From positions 25,809 to 89,808 of the forward strand of contig UQMI01000005.1 in NCBI GenBank assembly GCA_900542045.1: 64,000 bases of DNA. The letters run 5' to 3'. The first letter of the stretch is position 1, and each line of letters begins with the position of its first letter. The notes under the pieces were generated by a model. It made no database searches and was not told the origin of the DNA. It saw only the letters and a program-made list of their open reading frames with translations. The DNA comes from an uncultured Blautia sp. Its GTDB lineage: Bacteria; Bacillota; Clostridia; Lachnospirales; Lachnospiraceae. This document shows positions 8,531 through 18,440 of the stretch, piece by piece. A program made the translations under genes and the position numbers.

Positions 8531-9025
8531 ATGAAAGTAAAAACAGCATATATGGGATTGTTTTGCGCCGTTGCCATTATTCTGGGGTATGTGGAAACGT
8601 TGATTCCCATATCCATTGGCATACCCGGAGTGAAACTGGGACTGGCGAATCTGGCGGTGCTTCTGGTGCTTCTGGTATATGGCTGGAAGGAAGGGGCAAC
8701 CGTTTCTGCGGTTCGGATCCTGGTCATTGGATTTATGTTTGGAAATCTGTTCAGCATTTTGTATAGCGTGGCGGGAGCCTCACTGAGTCTTCTGGTCATG
8801 ACCCTGCTGAAGAAGACCGGAGCGTTCGGCACAGTGGGGATCAGCGTGGCCGGGGGAGTATCTCATAATCTGGGACAGATGGCAGTGGTGCTTCTGGTAT
8901 TTCACAGTGTGGGATATCTGTATTATCTTCCGGTACTGCTGATCAGCGGTGTGATCACCGGATTTCTGGTGGGCATCGTGGTCTGGCAGGTAGAACAGAG
9001 AATAGGAGCGGTTATAAAGAAATGA
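8531..9025 (+). CDS. Gx transporter family membrane protein (heptaprenyl diphosphate synthase component I-like)
   Basis: 164 residues, about five hydrophobic helices, very Gly/Leu/Val-rich. PGVKLGLANLAVLLVL near residue 34 and the FMFGNLFSILYSVAGA block are characteristic of PF07456, an ECF S-component-like membrane protein family. Probably a small-molecule uptake or export component; the older name (polyprenyl synthase component) is likely misleading. A four-base overlap with ruvA suggests coupled translation. Confidence 0.85.
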   Translation: MKVKTAYMGLFCAVAIILGYVETLIPISIGIPGVKLGLANLAVLLVLLVYGWKEGATVSAVRILVIGFMFGNLFSILYSVAGASLSLLVMTLLKKTGAFGTVGISVAGGVSHNLGQMAVVLLVFHSVGYLYYLPVLLISGVITGFLVGIVVWQVEQRIGAVIKK

Positions 9026-9627
9026 TAGCATACATAAAAGGCGAAGTAACAGAATTGTCTGTGGGACGGCTGGTATTGGAAAATCAGGGTCTGGGATATG
9101 AATTGCAGGTGTCTGCCGGGGATCTGGAGGAACTGCATATCGGACAGACCGTGAAGATCTATACTTATGTTCAGCTTCTGGAGCGGGAAGGTACTTTCCA
9201 GTCCTTTGGATTTCTACGGAAAGATTCTCTGGAGGTTTTCCGGATGCTGCTGGGAGTCAGCGGTATAGGACCCAAAGCGGCCCTTGGGATTCTTTCCGGG
9301 CTGGGAGCGGATACACTGCGTTTTGCAGTGCTTTCAGATGATGTGAAGACAATTGCCAAGGCTCCGGGAATTGGTCGAAAGACAGCGCAGAAGTTAATTC
9401 TGGAATTAAAAGATAAATTCAGTCTGGAAGAAGCTTTTGAGAAAAAACTGGAGACTGTACAGGCTCAGGAAGAAACGGCGAAGACGCCGGCCGCCCAGGA
9501 AGCAGTGGAAGCGTTGACAGCACTGGGATACAGTCCTGCAGATGCTCTGCGGGCAGTGAAAAAGGCGGATACGGGAGAAGATATGGATGTGGAACAGCTG
9601 CTGAAGGCGTCATTGAAATATATGTGA
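9022..9627 (+). CDS. ruvA: Holliday junction branch migration protein RuvA
   Basis: 201 residues. N-terminal OB fold starting MIAYIKGEVTEL, then helix-hairpin-helix motifs LLGVSGIGPKAALGIL (about residue 75) and APGIGRKTAQKLILEL (about 115), and a C-terminal UBA-like domain that contacts RuvB. Binds four-way junctions and loads RuvB. Followed by ruvB; no ruvC is present, but a recU resolvase lies at 38793, the normal Firmicute arrangement. Confidence 0.97.
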   Translation: MIAYIKGEVTELSVGRLVLENQGLGYELQVSAGDLEELHIGQTVKIYTYVQLLEREGTFQSFGFLRKDSLEVFRMLLGVSGIGPKAALGILSGLGADTLRFAVLSDDVKTIAKAPGIGRKTAQKLILELKDKFSLEEAFEKKLETVQAQEETAKTPAAQEAVEALTALGYSPADALRAVKKADTGEDMDVEQLLKASLKYM

Positions 9628-9734
9628 GACTGTCAGAAGCAAAAGAGCCGGATCAAAGGGCTGAAATAAAAGTATGGTATCGTCTGCCAGTCGTTTGGAC
9701 AGCGGCAGCGCACAGTGATAGGATATGAGAAAAC

Positions 9735-10727
9735 ATGGATAGAAGAATTATCACCACGGATGTAACAGAAGAAGACAAATATACAGAAGGAAATTTAAGG
9801 CCGCAGACCCTGGAAGAGTATATCGGGCAGGAAAAGGCCAAGGAGACTCTGAAGATTTATATTGAAGCGGCCAGACAACGGGGCGACGCCCTGGATCATG
9901 TGCTGTTCTACGGCCCACCGGGGCTGGGAAAGACTACTCTGGCCGGGATTATTGCCAATGAGATGCAGGTGCATCTGAAGGTGACATCGGGCCCTGCTAT
10001 TGAGAAGCCGGGAGAAATGGCGGCCATTTTGAACAATCTCCAGGAGGGAGATGTACTGTTTGTGGACGAGATTCACCGGCTGAACCGGCAGGTGGAAGAA
10101 GTCCTTTATCCGGCTATGGAAGATTATGCCATTGATATTATGATTGGAAAGGGAGCTTCCGCCCGTTCCATACGGCTGGATCTGCCGAAATTTACCCTGG
10201 TGGGGGCTACCACCCGGGTAGGACTTTTGACGGCGCCGCTGCGGGATCGTTTTGGAGTGATCCATCATCTGGAATTCTATACCCACGAGGAGCTGGCCAC
10301 CATTGTGGTCCGTTCCGCCCAGGTTCTGGGAGTGGAGATTGACGCCGGCGGAGCCATGGAGATTGCCAGACGTTCCAGAGGAACCCCCAGACTTGCAAAC
10401 CGGCTGCTGAAGCGGGTGCGGGATTTTGCCCAGGTGCGGTATCAGGGGAAGATTACCCATGATGTGGCGGTTTCGGCTCTGGATCTGCTGGAAGTGGATC
10501 AGTACGGACTGGATAAGGTGGACCGGCAGCTGCTGCAGACCATGATTGTGGGATTTGGCGGCGGTCCGGTGGGGCTGGATACGCTGGCGGCTTCCATTGG
10601 AGAAGACGCAGGGACCATTGAAGATGTCTATGAGCCATATCTTCTGCAGAATGGTTTCCTTAACCGGACGCCAAGAGGGCGTGTGGCTACGGAATTGGCG
10701 TACCGTCATCTGGGACTGCCGAAATAA
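9735..10727 (+). CDS. ruvB: Holliday junction branch migration DNA helicase RuvB
   Basis: 330 residues, standard length. AAA+ motor: Walker [12 protein letters not shown] near residue 60, Walker B FVDEIHR near 110, sensor GATTRVG near 157, and a C-terminal winged helix with TPRGRVAT. Two hexamers drive branch migration on RuvA-bound junctions. Begins [15 protein letters not shown]. About 107 bases separate it from ruvA. Confidence 0.97.
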   Translation: MDRRIITTDVTEEDKYTEGNLRPQTLEEYIGQEKAKETLKIYIEAARQRGDALDHVLFYGPPGLGKTTLAGIIANEMQVHLKVTSGPAIEKPGEMAAILNNLQEGDVLFVDEIHRLNRQVEEVLYPAMEDYAIDIMIGKGASARSIRLDLPKFTLVGATTRVGLLTAPLRDRFGVIHHLEFYTHEELATIVVRSAQVLGVEIDAGGAMEIARRSRGTPRLANRLLKRVRDFAQVRYQGKITHDVAVSALDLLEVDQYGLDKVDRQLLQTMIVGFGGGPVGLDTLAASIGEDAGTIEDVYEPYLLQNGFLNRTPRGRVATELAYRHLGLPK

Positions 10728-10823
10728 AAGGTTGTTTTTCTACAAAATTCGATTATAATAGAAAGAGAAAACGGGCAGAGGAAGCATGCTCTGCCACTAT
10801 GGATACCAGGGGAGGATATGCCA

Positions 10824-11201
10824 ATGGCATCAAAAAATACAGCACAGGTACTGATCGGCGGCAAGATCATCACGCTGAGCGGTTATGAGAGCGAAGAGTA
10901 TATGCAGAGAGTTGCTTCTTATATGAATAGTAAAATTGCGGAGTTATCAGAGATTCCCGGATATTCCAGGCAGCCCATGGAGACAAAGCATCTGCTTCTG
11001 AGTCTGAACGTGACGGATGATTATTTTAAAGCCAAGCGACAGGCGGAGATTTACGAACAGGATTTGATCCAGAAGGACCAGGAAATGTATGATCTGAAGC
11101 ATGAACTGATCGCTTTGCAGGTTCAGCTGGAAGAACTAAAAAAATCTGCAGAAGATGATGGGAAGCCTTCCGCTTCCGACCACCACAGACAGAACAAATG
11201 A
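10824..11201 (+). CDS. zapA: cell division protein ZapA
   Basis: 125 residues from ATG 10824, preferred over ATG 10818 because AGGGGAGG ends eight bases before it. N-terminal beta-strands (VLIGGKIITLSGYESEEYMQ) followed by a long C-terminal coiled coil, the ZapA architecture. It bundles FtsZ filaments at the division ring. The Ala/Lys/Asp-rich tail beyond residue 110 is variable. Confidence 0.9.
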   Translation: MASKNTAQVLIGGKIITLSGYESEEYMQRVASYMNSKIAELSEIPGYSRQPMETKHLLLSLNVTDDYFKAKRQAEIYEQDLIQKDQEMYDLKHELIALQVQLEELKKSAEDDGKPSASDHHRQNK

Positions 11202-11210
11202 TGAAAATGC

Positions 11211-11243
11211 GGGGATTGCGTGGGTAATCCCCGTTTGGTTTTT
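11211..11243 (+). terminator. intrinsic terminator after zapA
   Basis: GGGGATT (11211-11217), eight-base loop, AATCCCC (11226-11232), then GTTTGGTTTTT. The U-run is interrupted, so termination may be partial; the next gene starts 24 bases later. Confidence 0.65.
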
Positions 11244-11266
11244 CACAGGAACAGAAAGGAACAGAT

Positions 11267-13495
11267 ATGGTTGAATTATTAGCGCCTGCCGGAGATTTCG
11301 AAGGGATGGAAGGGGCCATTTCTGCCGGCGCGGATGCGGTATATGCAGGGGGAATGGCATTTGGGGCCAGAGCCTACGCCCGGAATTTTGACCGGGAGGC
11401 TATGCTGGAGGCCATCGATTACGTGCATATCCATGGCAAAAAGCTTTATCTTACAGTGAATACACTGGTGAAAAATACAGAAATGAAGCAGGAGCTGTAT
11501 GACTACCTGGCGCCGTATCAGGAACGGGGACTGGATGCAGTGATCGTACAGGATATGGGAGTACTGCAGTTTATCCGTGAGCAGTTTCCGGAACTGCCCA
11601 TTCATGCAAGTACCCAGATGACTGTGACTGGCCCGGAAGGAATGCGGTTTCTGGAAGAAAAAGGCGTGACCCGGGCAGTTACGGCACGGGAACTGTCTCT
11701 GGAAGAGATCCGGCAGATGCACAAGAGAAGTTCACTGGAAATTGAGACGTTCATTCACGGTGCTCTCTGCTACTGTTATTCCGGGCAATGCCTGTTCAGC
11801 AGTATTTTGGGCGGCAGGAGCGGAAACCGGGGACGGTGCGCTCAGCCCTGCCGACTGCCTTATGAATATGCATCCGATGGAAAGCATTTCAGAGGCGGTA
11901 ATGATCTGCATCCCTTAAGTCCCAAGGACATGTGTGCCCTGGAGCTGTTGCCGCAGATCATAGAAGCGGGCGTATACTCTCTGAAAATTGAAGGAAGAAT
12001 GAAGCAGGCAGGCTATACGGCCGGCGTGGTGGAGATTTACCGGAAATATCTGGACAGCTGGTTCCGGGATCCCGGGAATTACCGGGTGGATCCGGAAGAC
12101 CGGCAGGCTCTTCTGGAACTGTTCAGCCGGGGCGGATCCCATGAAGGATATTTCCGGCAGCATAACGGTCCGTCCATGATCGCATTTCACAGCGAGAAAA
12201 AGATAGGAAATGCCTATCCGGAAATTTCCCGGCGGAAGGCAAAGGTAAGGGGAATGTTATGCCTGCGTGCCGGGGAACCGATGCGTCTGGAACTGTGCTG
12301 CGGACCGGTACATTTCCAGGTGGAACAGGGCATGGTGCAGGAAGCCAGAAATCAGCCCATGACCCGTGAACGGATCCTTCAGCAGATGGAGAAGACGGGA
12401 GAGACTCCCTATGAGTTTGAGACGTTGGATCTTCAGATGGATGAAAATATTTTTGTGCCGGTGAAGCTTCTGAATGAGCTGCGCAGAAATGCGTTCGGCC
12501 GTCTGACGGAAGAACTGTGCCGGCCCTACAGGAGAGCGCCGCAGGCGCCTGTGGCCTGGCCGGATTTTCCGGCGTCGGAGGATTCTGGAAAGGGACCAGG
12601 CACTTCCGTGGATGTATCGGTCTCCTGTGAGACCAAAGAGCAGCTTCATGCCTGCCTGGAACGGCCGGAGATTCACAGGGTGTATCTGTCATTGGAACTG
12701 GCCTGCGGTCATATGAGCCGTCTACTGGAGCAGACGGCTGTCCGGTTGCAGCAGGATTCTGACAGAAAAGATGCGGAAACGAGAGTCCGGCAGGTGGATG
12801 ATTCGAAAAAAGACCCCGGAAGGGAGACTGCCGTACGGGAATTCTGGCTCAGTCTTCCCCATATGGTGCGGGCCGGAGAACTGGATCCGTATCAGGACCG
12901 CATAGGAACCTGGATGGAGCAGGGACTTGCCGGTTTTCTGGCGCGGAATCTGGAAACCTATGCCTGGCTGAAGGCCAGAGGCTACGGGAAATGCTGTCGG
13001 CTGGACGCATCCATGTATACCTGGAATGACTGGAGCCGGAAGTTCTGGAGCAAAGAAGGGATTGCGGGAGATACGGTGCCGGTGGAACTGAATTACCGGG
13101 AGCTGCGCAGCCGCCGAAATGGGAACAGCGAGCTTCAGATCTATGGGTATCTGCCGCTGATGGTGTCGGCCCAATGTGTGCAGAAGAATCTGGAGACCTG
13201 CCGGAAAAATGACGGGATGGTTTACCTGAGAGACCGGTATCAGAAGAAATTTCCTGTGAAATGTTACTGTGATTTTTGTTATAATGTAATTTATAACAGT
13301 CTGCCGTACGGACTTCTGAAAGAAGCGGGAGATGTGCAGAAGCTGAAAACAGCCGGACTCCGGATGGCTTTTACCATTGAGAGCGGCAAAGAAACGAAGG
13401 AGCTTCTGCAGGCGTTTCTGGATACGTATCTGTATCAGCGGCAGGCGCCGGAATATTCGTTTACCAAAGGACATTGGAAAAGGGGCGTGGAGTAG
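11267..13495 (+). CDS. U32 family peptidase/RlhA-like protein with C-terminal DUF3656
   Basis: 742 residues. N-terminal TIM-barrel starts LLAPAGDFEGMEGAISAGADAVY; the U32 signature FIHGALCYCYSGQCLFSS lies near residue 165 and is followed by GNRGRCAQPCRLPY. These Cys residues probably hold an iron-sulfur cluster, as in RlhA (23S rRNA C2501 hydroxylation) and related U32 proteins, so the peptidase label is doubtful. The centre (about 400-510) is the DUF3656-type insert, and a final Cys-rich region near residue 650 (CYCDFCYN) may bind another metal. Probable RNA-modification role by family; not proven here. Confidence 0.88.
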   Translation: MVELLAPAGDFEGMEGAISAGADAVYAGGMAFGARAYARNFDREAMLEAIDYVHIHGKKLYLTVNTLVKNTEMKQELYDYLAPYQERGLDAVIVQDMGVLQFIREQFPELPIHASTQMTVTGPEGMRFLEEKGVTRAVTARELSLEEIRQMHKRSSLEIETFIHGALCYCYSGQCLFSSILGGRSGNRGRCAQPCRLPYEYASDGKHFRGGNDLHPLSPKDMCALELLPQIIEAGVYSLKIEGRMKQAGYTAGVVEIYRKYLDSWFRDPGNYRVDPEDRQALLELFSRGGSHEGYFRQHNGPSMIAFHSEKKIGNAYPEISRRKAKVRGMLCLRAGEPMRLELCCGPVHFQVEQGMVQEARNQPMTRERILQQMEKTGETPYEFETLDLQMDENIFVPVKLLNELRRNAFGRLTEELCRPYRRAPQAPVAWPDFPASEDSGKGPGTSVDVSVSCETKEQLHACLERPEIHRVYLSLELACGHMSRLLEQTAVRLQQDSDRKDAETRVRQVDDSKKDPGRETAVREFWLSLPHMVRAGELDPYQDRIGTWMEQGLAGFLARNLETYAWLKARGYGKCCRLDASMYTWNDWSRKFWSKEGIAGDTVPVELNYRELRSRRNGNSELQIYGYLPLMVSAQCVQKNLETCRKNDGMVYLRDRYQKKFPVKCYCDFCYNVIYNSLPYGLLKEAGDVQKLKTAGLRMAFTIESGKETKELLQAFLDTYLYQRQAPEYSFTKGHWKRGVE

Positions 13496-13503
13496 GTGAA
13501 GCT

Positions 13504-14862
13504 GTGGTAAATGTAATTGCTGAATTATCGAAATATTTCATAACGCTGATCATGATCTTATATACGCTGGAGTGTTTTACGGTATTCCGGCAGAAAGGGG
13601 AGAAGGCCAAGCGCCGGGTTCTGCGAAAGCAGCTGGTACTGATTTTCTTTATGGATCTGGCGGCCTTTACGGTGATTTTCCTGAAGACAGAAGATCTGCA
13701 GATTGTCCGGTTTTATCTGATGGCAATGGGATATTTTCTGGCCATTCAGATACTGTACCGGGTTTTCTACAAAAAAGCATCGATCCTTTTGATTAATAAC
13801 ATGTGTATGCTGCTGAGCATCGGATTTATCATGCTGAGCAGACTGGATATGGACAAAGCCCAGAGACAGTTTCTGATCGTTGCCATAGGCAGCGCCATTG
13901 CGCTGGTTGTTCCGGTGATGATCCGGAAGATGCGCTTTCTGAGCAAACTGACCTGGGTATATGCCGGGGTGGGAATTGTGCTGCTGGTTCTGGTGCTGGC
14001 ACTGGCACAGGTGACCGGTGGAGCAAGACTTTCCATTTTCGGTGTGCAGCCTTCGGAATTTGTGAAGATTATTTTTGTATTCTGTATGGCGGCTATGCTC
14101 TGGAAAGATTCCAGCTTTCCTCAGGTGGTGCGTGCCACCGTTGTGGCTGCAGTGCATGTGCTGATCCTGGTGCTTTCCAGAGACCTGGGAAGCGCGCTGA
14201 TCTTTTTTGTGACCTGGCTGGTGATGGTCTATGTATCCACCAAAAAGCCTGCATATTTTGCTCTGGGTCTGGGAGGGGGCGCACTGGCTTCTGTGGCGGC
14301 CTATTTCCTCTTTGGGCATGTGCGGCAGAGAGTAGCGGCCTGGAGAGATCCATTTGCAGAGTATCAGAATGAAGGGTATCAGATTGCCCAGTCCATGTTC
14401 GCCATTGGAACAGGCGGGTGGTTTGGAATGGGGCTTTGTCAGGGCTCTCCGGAACTGATCCCCGTGGTGGCGGAAGACTTTATTTTCGGAGCTATCTGCG
14501 AAGAGCTGGGCGGGATTTTCGGTATCTGTCTGGTCCTGGTATGCATGAGCTTCTTTCTGATGATTGTAAATATTTCTCTGCAGATCAAAAACCCGTTTTA
14601 TAAACTGATCGCTCTGGGACTCGGCACGGAATATGCGTTCCAGGTCTTTCTGACCATCGGTGGCGCCACAAAATTTATCCCCATGACGGGTGTGACACTG
14701 CCTCTGGTAAGTTATGGAGGAAGCTCCGTGATGAGTACCATCATTTTACTGGCAATTATACAGGGACTATATATTTTAAGAGAAGATGAGGGTGAAGAGC
14801 TTGAAAAAATCAGACAGACAGCAGCGCAAACTGCAAAAACAACTGGAGAAGCAAGAGAATAA
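13504..14862 (+). CDS. FtsW/RodA/SpoVE family peptidoglycan glycosyltransferase
   Basis: 452 residues from GTG 13504, chosen because TAGGTGA sits four bases upstream; a TTG at 13474 in the same frame overlaps the U32 gene. About ten membrane helices. Family signatures: LSRDLGSALIFF, the large loop with QSMFAIGTGGWFGMGL, and near the end GVTLPLVSYGGSSVM. SEDS proteins polymerise glycan strands from lipid II together with a class B PBP, and such a PBP follows immediately, overlapping by 77 bases. Which member (FtsW, RodA or SpoVE) cannot be told from sequence alone. Confidence 0.92.
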   Translation: MVNVIAELSKYFITLIMILYTLECFTVFRQKGEKAKRRVLRKQLVLIFFMDLAAFTVIFLKTEDLQIVRFYLMAMGYFLAIQILYRVFYKKASILLINNMCMLLSIGFIMLSRLDMDKAQRQFLIVAIGSAIALVVPVMIRKMRFLSKLTWVYAGVGIVLLVLVLALAQVTGGARLSIFGVQPSEFVKIIFVFCMAAMLWKDSSFPQVVRATVVAAVHVLILVLSRDLGSALIFFVTWLVMVYVSTKKPAYFALGLGGGALASVAAYFLFGHVRQRVAAWRDPFAEYQNEGYQIAQSMFAIGTGGWFGMGLCQGSPELIPVVAEDFIFGAICEELGGIFGICLVLVCMSFFLMIVNISLQIKNPFYKLIALGLGTEYAFQVFLTIGGATKFIPMTGVTLPLVSYGGSSVMSTIILLAIIQGLYILREDEGEELEKIRQTAAQTAKTTGEARE

Positions 14863-16270
14863 AAGACGGCGTTCCAAGAACCGGGAATATACCATTGTCT
14901 CTTATCTGTTCGTAGGGATCTTTGTGGCTCTGGCCGGATATGTGGTGTATTTTAACGGGGTGAAAAGCGAGGAATTCATCAACAGCCCCTATAATACCAG
15001 ACAGGATACATTTGCGGATCGGGTGGTCCGTGGAAGCATCCTGTCCTCGGATGGAGAGATCCTGGCCCAGACCCAGATTGCGGATGATGGCTCGGAATAC
15101 CGGGTCTATCCTTATGAAAATATATTCGCTCATGTGGTGGGGTATGACAGCAATGGAAAAAGCGGTCTGGAATCAGAGGCGAATTTCAGCCTGCTGACTT
15201 CCCATGCCTTTTTTCTGGAACAGATGAGAAATCAGTTTATGGGAGAAAAGAATCAGGGAGATAATGTGATCAGTACCCTGGATGCGGGGCTGCAGCAGAC
15301 GGCTTATTATGCCATGGGAGACTATCAGGGCGCCGTAGTCGTGCTGGAGCCGGACACCGGGCAGATCAAAGCTATGGTATCCAAACCGGATTTCAATCCC
15401 AATACCATTGCTTCAGACTGGGAAGCCCTTTCCCAGGATACGGGCAACAGCAGTCTTCTGAACCGGGCAACCCAGGGACAGTATCCGCCGGGATCGACTT
15501 TTAAGATCGTAACGGCGCTGGATTATTACAAAAAACATGGAAGCATGGACGGATTTTCTTATAACTGTGAAGGTTCTATTACAGTGGACGGCCATACGAT
15601 CCAGTGTTATAACGGAAATGTCCATGGCCAGCAGGATCTGTATACGGCCTTCGCCAATTCCTGCAACTGCGCGTTTGCGCAGATGGGGCTGGATCTGGGC
15701 GGTGATTCATTAAGCAGCGTATGCCGGCAGCTTTTGTTTAACAGAAATCTTCCGCTGAAAATGGCCTACCGGGTCAGCACTTTTTCGCTGGACGATCAAT
15801 CCGGCAATGCGCTGACCATGCAGACTTCCATTGGTCAGGGAAATACGCTGGTAGCTCCTATGCATATGGCTCTGATCGTCAGTGCCATTGCCAATGATGG
15901 GGTGCTGATGGAGCCTTATCTTATTGACCGGGTGGAAAATCATACCCAGGATGTGGTCAGCCGCACAGAGCCGAATACCTACCGGGAGCTGATGAGCAGT
16001 GAAGAAGCACAGGCGCTGGAGGATCTGATGGTAGGAGTGGTGGAACAGGGAACTGCCACTGCTTTAAGCGGAAGAGGCTATACGGTTGCAGGCAAGACCG
16101 GATCCGCGGAATATAACGACGCCGGTGACAGCCACTCCTGGTTTGTTGGATACAGCAATGTGGAAGACCCGGATTTGGTGGTGGCAGTGATCGTAGAGGG
16201 CGGCGGCACCGGAAGCGAGGTGGCCGTTCCCATAGCGGCGCAGATTTTTGACGCCTATTATTATGGATAG
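14786..16270 (+). CDS. class B penicillin-binding protein (PBP2/PbpA-type transpeptidase)
   Basis: 494 residues. Cytoplasmic Lys/Arg-rich start, one membrane helix (about 35-55), a dimerisation domain (GSILSSDGEILAQT) and a transpeptidase domain with all three active-site motifs: STFK near residue 237, SCN near 291 and KTGSAEY near 437. It cross-links peptidoglycan in the exported space and should pair with the SEDS protein encoded just upstream; the 77-base overlap supports a shared operon. No PASTA domains. Confidence 0.93.
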   Translation: MRVKSLKKSDRQQRKLQKQLEKQENKRRRSKNREYTIVSYLFVGIFVALAGYVVYFNGVKSEEFINSPYNTRQDTFADRVVRGSILSSDGEILAQTQIADDGSEYRVYPYENIFAHVVGYDSNGKSGLESEANFSLLTSHAFFLEQMRNQFMGEKNQGDNVISTLDAGLQQTAYYAMGDYQGAVVVLEPDTGQIKAMVSKPDFNPNTIASDWEALSQDTGNSSLLNRATQGQYPPGSTFKIVTALDYYKKHGSMDGFSYNCEGSITVDGHTIQCYNGNVHGQQDLYTAFANSCNCAFAQMGLDLGGDSLSSVCRQLLFNRNLPLKMAYRVSTFSLDDQSGNALTMQTSIGQGNTLVAPMHMALIVSAIANDGVLMEPYLIDRVENHTQDVVSRTEPNTYRELMSSEEAQALEDLMVGVVEQGTATALSGRGYTVAGKTGSAEYNDAGDSHSWFVGYSNVEDPDLVVAVIVEGGGTGSEVAVPIAAQIFDAYYYG

Positions 16271-16387
16271 TCCGCAGGAAGAATGAAAGAAGAATTTCTG
16301 CTGTATAGAACTTTCCGTCTGCAGCAGGCTGCTTCCGGCAGCAGTCTTCGGTCCAGAGCTTTCTGAGACAGATTTCCGGTCCAAGGC

Positions 16388-16416
16388 TTGTCAGCCTTTT
16401 GAAAAAGAGGTATACT
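16388..16416 (+). promoter_or_regulatory. sigma-A promoter for the NUDIX gene
   Basis: TTGTCA (16388-16393), 17 bases, TATACT (16411-16416). Transcription would start near 16423, about 39 bases before the ATG at 16462. Confidence 0.75.
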
Positions 16417-16461
16417 ATAGGCAAGTTAAGTGATACACACGCATTACAGGAGGAATTGCAA

Positions 16462-16914
16462 ATGATTGAAGCAACGAGCTGTGGCGGTGTGGTAATTCAT
16501 CGTGGGAAGATACTGGCACTGTATAAATCTTATAAGAATCGTTATGAAGGATGGGTGCTGCCAAAGGGAACTGTGGAGGAAGGGGAAGAATTTGAAGAGA
16601 CAGCGCTTCGTGAGGTTCGGGAAGAAGCGGATGTGAAAGCTTCCATTGTCAAATATGTGGGAAGAAGTCAATACAATTTCACAGTACCGGAGGATCTGGT
16701 TACGAAAGAAGTTCATTGGTATCTGATGACGTCTGACAATTATCATAGCAAGCCCCAAAGATCAGAGTATTTTATGGATTCCGGATATTACAAATTTCAT
16801 GAGGTCTATCACCTGCTGCGTTTTTCCAATGAAAAGCAGATTGTGGAGCGGGCCTACAGCGAATATCTGGAGCTGAAGCGGGCCAATCTCTGGGCCCGGA
16901 GGAAATATTATTGA
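16462..16914 (+). CDS. NUDIX hydrolase
   Basis: 150 residues from ATG 16462, which has AGGAGG nine bases upstream and a good promoter; a TTG at 16399 in the same frame lies inside the promoter and is rejected. The Nudix box is GTVEEGEEFEETALREVREE (residues about 35-54), with the catalytic RExxEE intact. These enzymes cleave nucleoside diphosphates linked to another group. The start EATSCGGVVIHRGKILALYKS and the LPKGTVE element resemble diadenosine-polyphosphate/dNTP type members; substrate unknown. Monocistronic: a strong terminator follows. Confidence 0.92.
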   Translation: MIEATSCGGVVIHRGKILALYKSYKNRYEGWVLPKGTVEEGEEFEETALREVREEADVKASIVKYVGRSQYNFTVPEDLVTKEVHWYLMTSDNYHSKPQRSEYFMDSGYYKFHEVYHLLRFSNEKQIVERAYSEYLELKRANLWARRKYY

Positions 16915-16927
16915 CAGTCAAAGGAAC

Positions 16928-16956
16928 GGGAGAGTGACAAAAAACTCTCCCTTGTT
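16928..16956 (+). terminator. intrinsic terminator after the NUDIX gene
   Basis: GGGAGAGT (16928-16935), eight-base loop, ACTCTCCC (16944-16951), then TTGTTT. Perfect eight-base stem. Confidence 0.85.
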
Positions 16957-17018
16957 TCAGTGGAATGGTTTAGAGAAAGAAAAACAGGGTATCCTGTAAA
17001 AAAAAGAGTAGGAAATCA

Positions 17019-17333
17019 ATGTTGGACTGGTATGAACACTTATACGTTTCAAAAGAAATGAAAAAGAGGGAAAAGCGGGTCAGAATGCTCATCGACAGGG
17101 GCCGCGATGTCCCCGGCGTTTATCTGCTGACTCTTTCCGGGCATCCGGATAATATCCTGGAGATGATCCGTGCTTCTTTTCTGACACAAAAAGCGCTGCA
17201 CAGACAGTGCCCCAGGGTCGTGGGAATGGCCAGCGGGCGGGACAATGCTCTTGCGTTGCTGGTGCAGATTGTGGAAGAGACTTTTGAGAATACCGGGAAC
17301 TTCCGGGTAGAGGAATATTTGCGGGACAGGTGA
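17019..17333 (+). CDS. conserved hypothetical protein, 104 residues
   Basis: Not a family I can name. Soluble, mostly helical, Arg/Lys-rich at the start (KEMKKREKRVRMLIDRGRD), then VPGVYLLTLSGHPDNILEMI. No membrane segment or signal peptide. Starts at ATG 17019 with a GAGTAGG-like ribosome site and ends four bases before the DUF2953 gene, so the two and gerW form a likely three-gene unit, which hints at a sporulation or envelope link by context only. Confidence 0.65.
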   Translation: MLDWYEHLYVSKEMKKREKRVRMLIDRGRDVPGVYLLTLSGHPDNILEMIRASFLTQKALHRQCPRVVGMASGRDNALALLVQIVEETFENTGNFRVEEYLRDR

Positions 17334-17337
17334 AGAG

Positions 17338-18438
17338 ATGCTACATATTTTATGGCTGATCATTAAATTTATATTGATTCTTCTGGGCATACTTCTTGGA
17401 ATTGTAGTATTGCTTCTGCTGGCCCTTTTGTTTGTGCCGGTACGATACCGGCTGGAAGGTTCCCGTGAAGATCAGGTCCTGCGGGGAGCCGGCAGGGTCA
17501 GCTGGCTGTTCGGAGGGATTTCTTTCCGAGTATTTTATGATGGGAAGCAGTTCACCAAAGATATGCGGATTTTCGGCTGTTCGCTGCTTCGGCTGAAGGC
17601 GTGGAGAGATCGGCGCAGGAGGGCCAGGGCGGGCAGAACAAAACAAAAAAAGAAAAGGCCGGAGCCGGGCAGACAGACCAGTCTTGAACAGAAAACAGCA
17701 GGACCGGATAGACTTGAGCAGTCAGGCAGACCTGCGGAACTGAGGCAGAAAACAGAAGGACGGGACAGCACCGGGCAGACAACCGGCAGGTTGGATGGAA
17801 CCGCGCGGCAGACTGGGAGAGAATCGGAAAAAGCAGAAGAGAGCAGGGAGCAGGAAGCAGGCCGGGAAGAGCTTTTACAGAGCGGGCCGGAATCGAAAAA
17901 AGCCGGTTTTTCCGCATATTTTCGAAGCGGCTGGCAGATGCTAACAGCAATCCTGAAACGACTGGCGGGTATACCGGGAAAACTCTTGCAAATGGGACGG
18001 CGGTTGTTTTCCCTTCCAGGCAGGATTTTAAACGCAATTGGCAAAATAGCATTAACAATCCGGAAATTCTGTGATAGAATAAGTTACTGGAAAAAATTTC
18101 TGCAGGATGAGCGGACCAAAGGCGCGATCCGGCATATCTGGCAGGAATGCAGAGGGCTTCTGAAGCAGATGAGCCCGAGAAAGATTTCCGGGCAGGTGAT
18201 TTTTGGCGCAGAAGATCCGGCAGTGACCGGAGAAATTCTGGCAGGTCTGGGAATGACATTTCCAATACACAGGAACCGGGTACAGGTGGTGCCTGTTTTT
18301 GACCGGAAAATACTGGAGGGAGAGATACAGTGCCGGGGAAGGATTTACGGTATAACCCTTCTTCGGATTGCCTGGCGGCTGTATTTTGACCAGAATATAC
18401 GATATGTCTGGAAAAGATGGAACAATAAGGAGGGCTGA
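17338..18438 (+). CDS. DUF2953 domain membrane-anchored protein
   Basis: 366 residues. A strong N-terminal membrane helix (about residues 3-32) is followed by a beta-rich segment VRYRLEGSREDQVLRGAG and VSWLFGGISFRVFYD, typical of DUF2953. Residues about 85-185 are a low-complexity, Arg/Gln/Glu-rich spacer with repeated GRxxG and EQ elements; the C-terminal part (about 280-350) is the second conserved segment. In spore formers this gene is regularly next to gerW/ytfJ, as here, three bases apart. Role unknown, probably sporulation-related. Confidence 0.85.
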   Translation: MLHILWLIIKFILILLGILLGIVVLLLLALLFVPVRYRLEGSREDQVLRGAGRVSWLFGGISFRVFYDGKQFTKDMRIFGCSLLRLKAWRDRRRRARAGRTKQKKKRPEPGRQTSLEQKTAGPDRLEQSGRPAELRQKTEGRDSTGQTTGRLDGTARQTGRESEKAEESREQEAGREELLQSGPESKKAGFSAYFRSGWQMLTAILKRLAGIPGKLLQMGRRLFSLPGRILNAIGKIALTIRKFCDRISYWKKFLQDERTKGAIRHIWQECRGLLKQMSPRKISGQVIFGAEDPAVTGEILAGLGMTFPIHRNRVQVVPVFDRKILEGEIQCRGRIYGITLLRIAWRLYFDQNIRYVWKRWNNKEG

Positions 18439-18440
18439 TT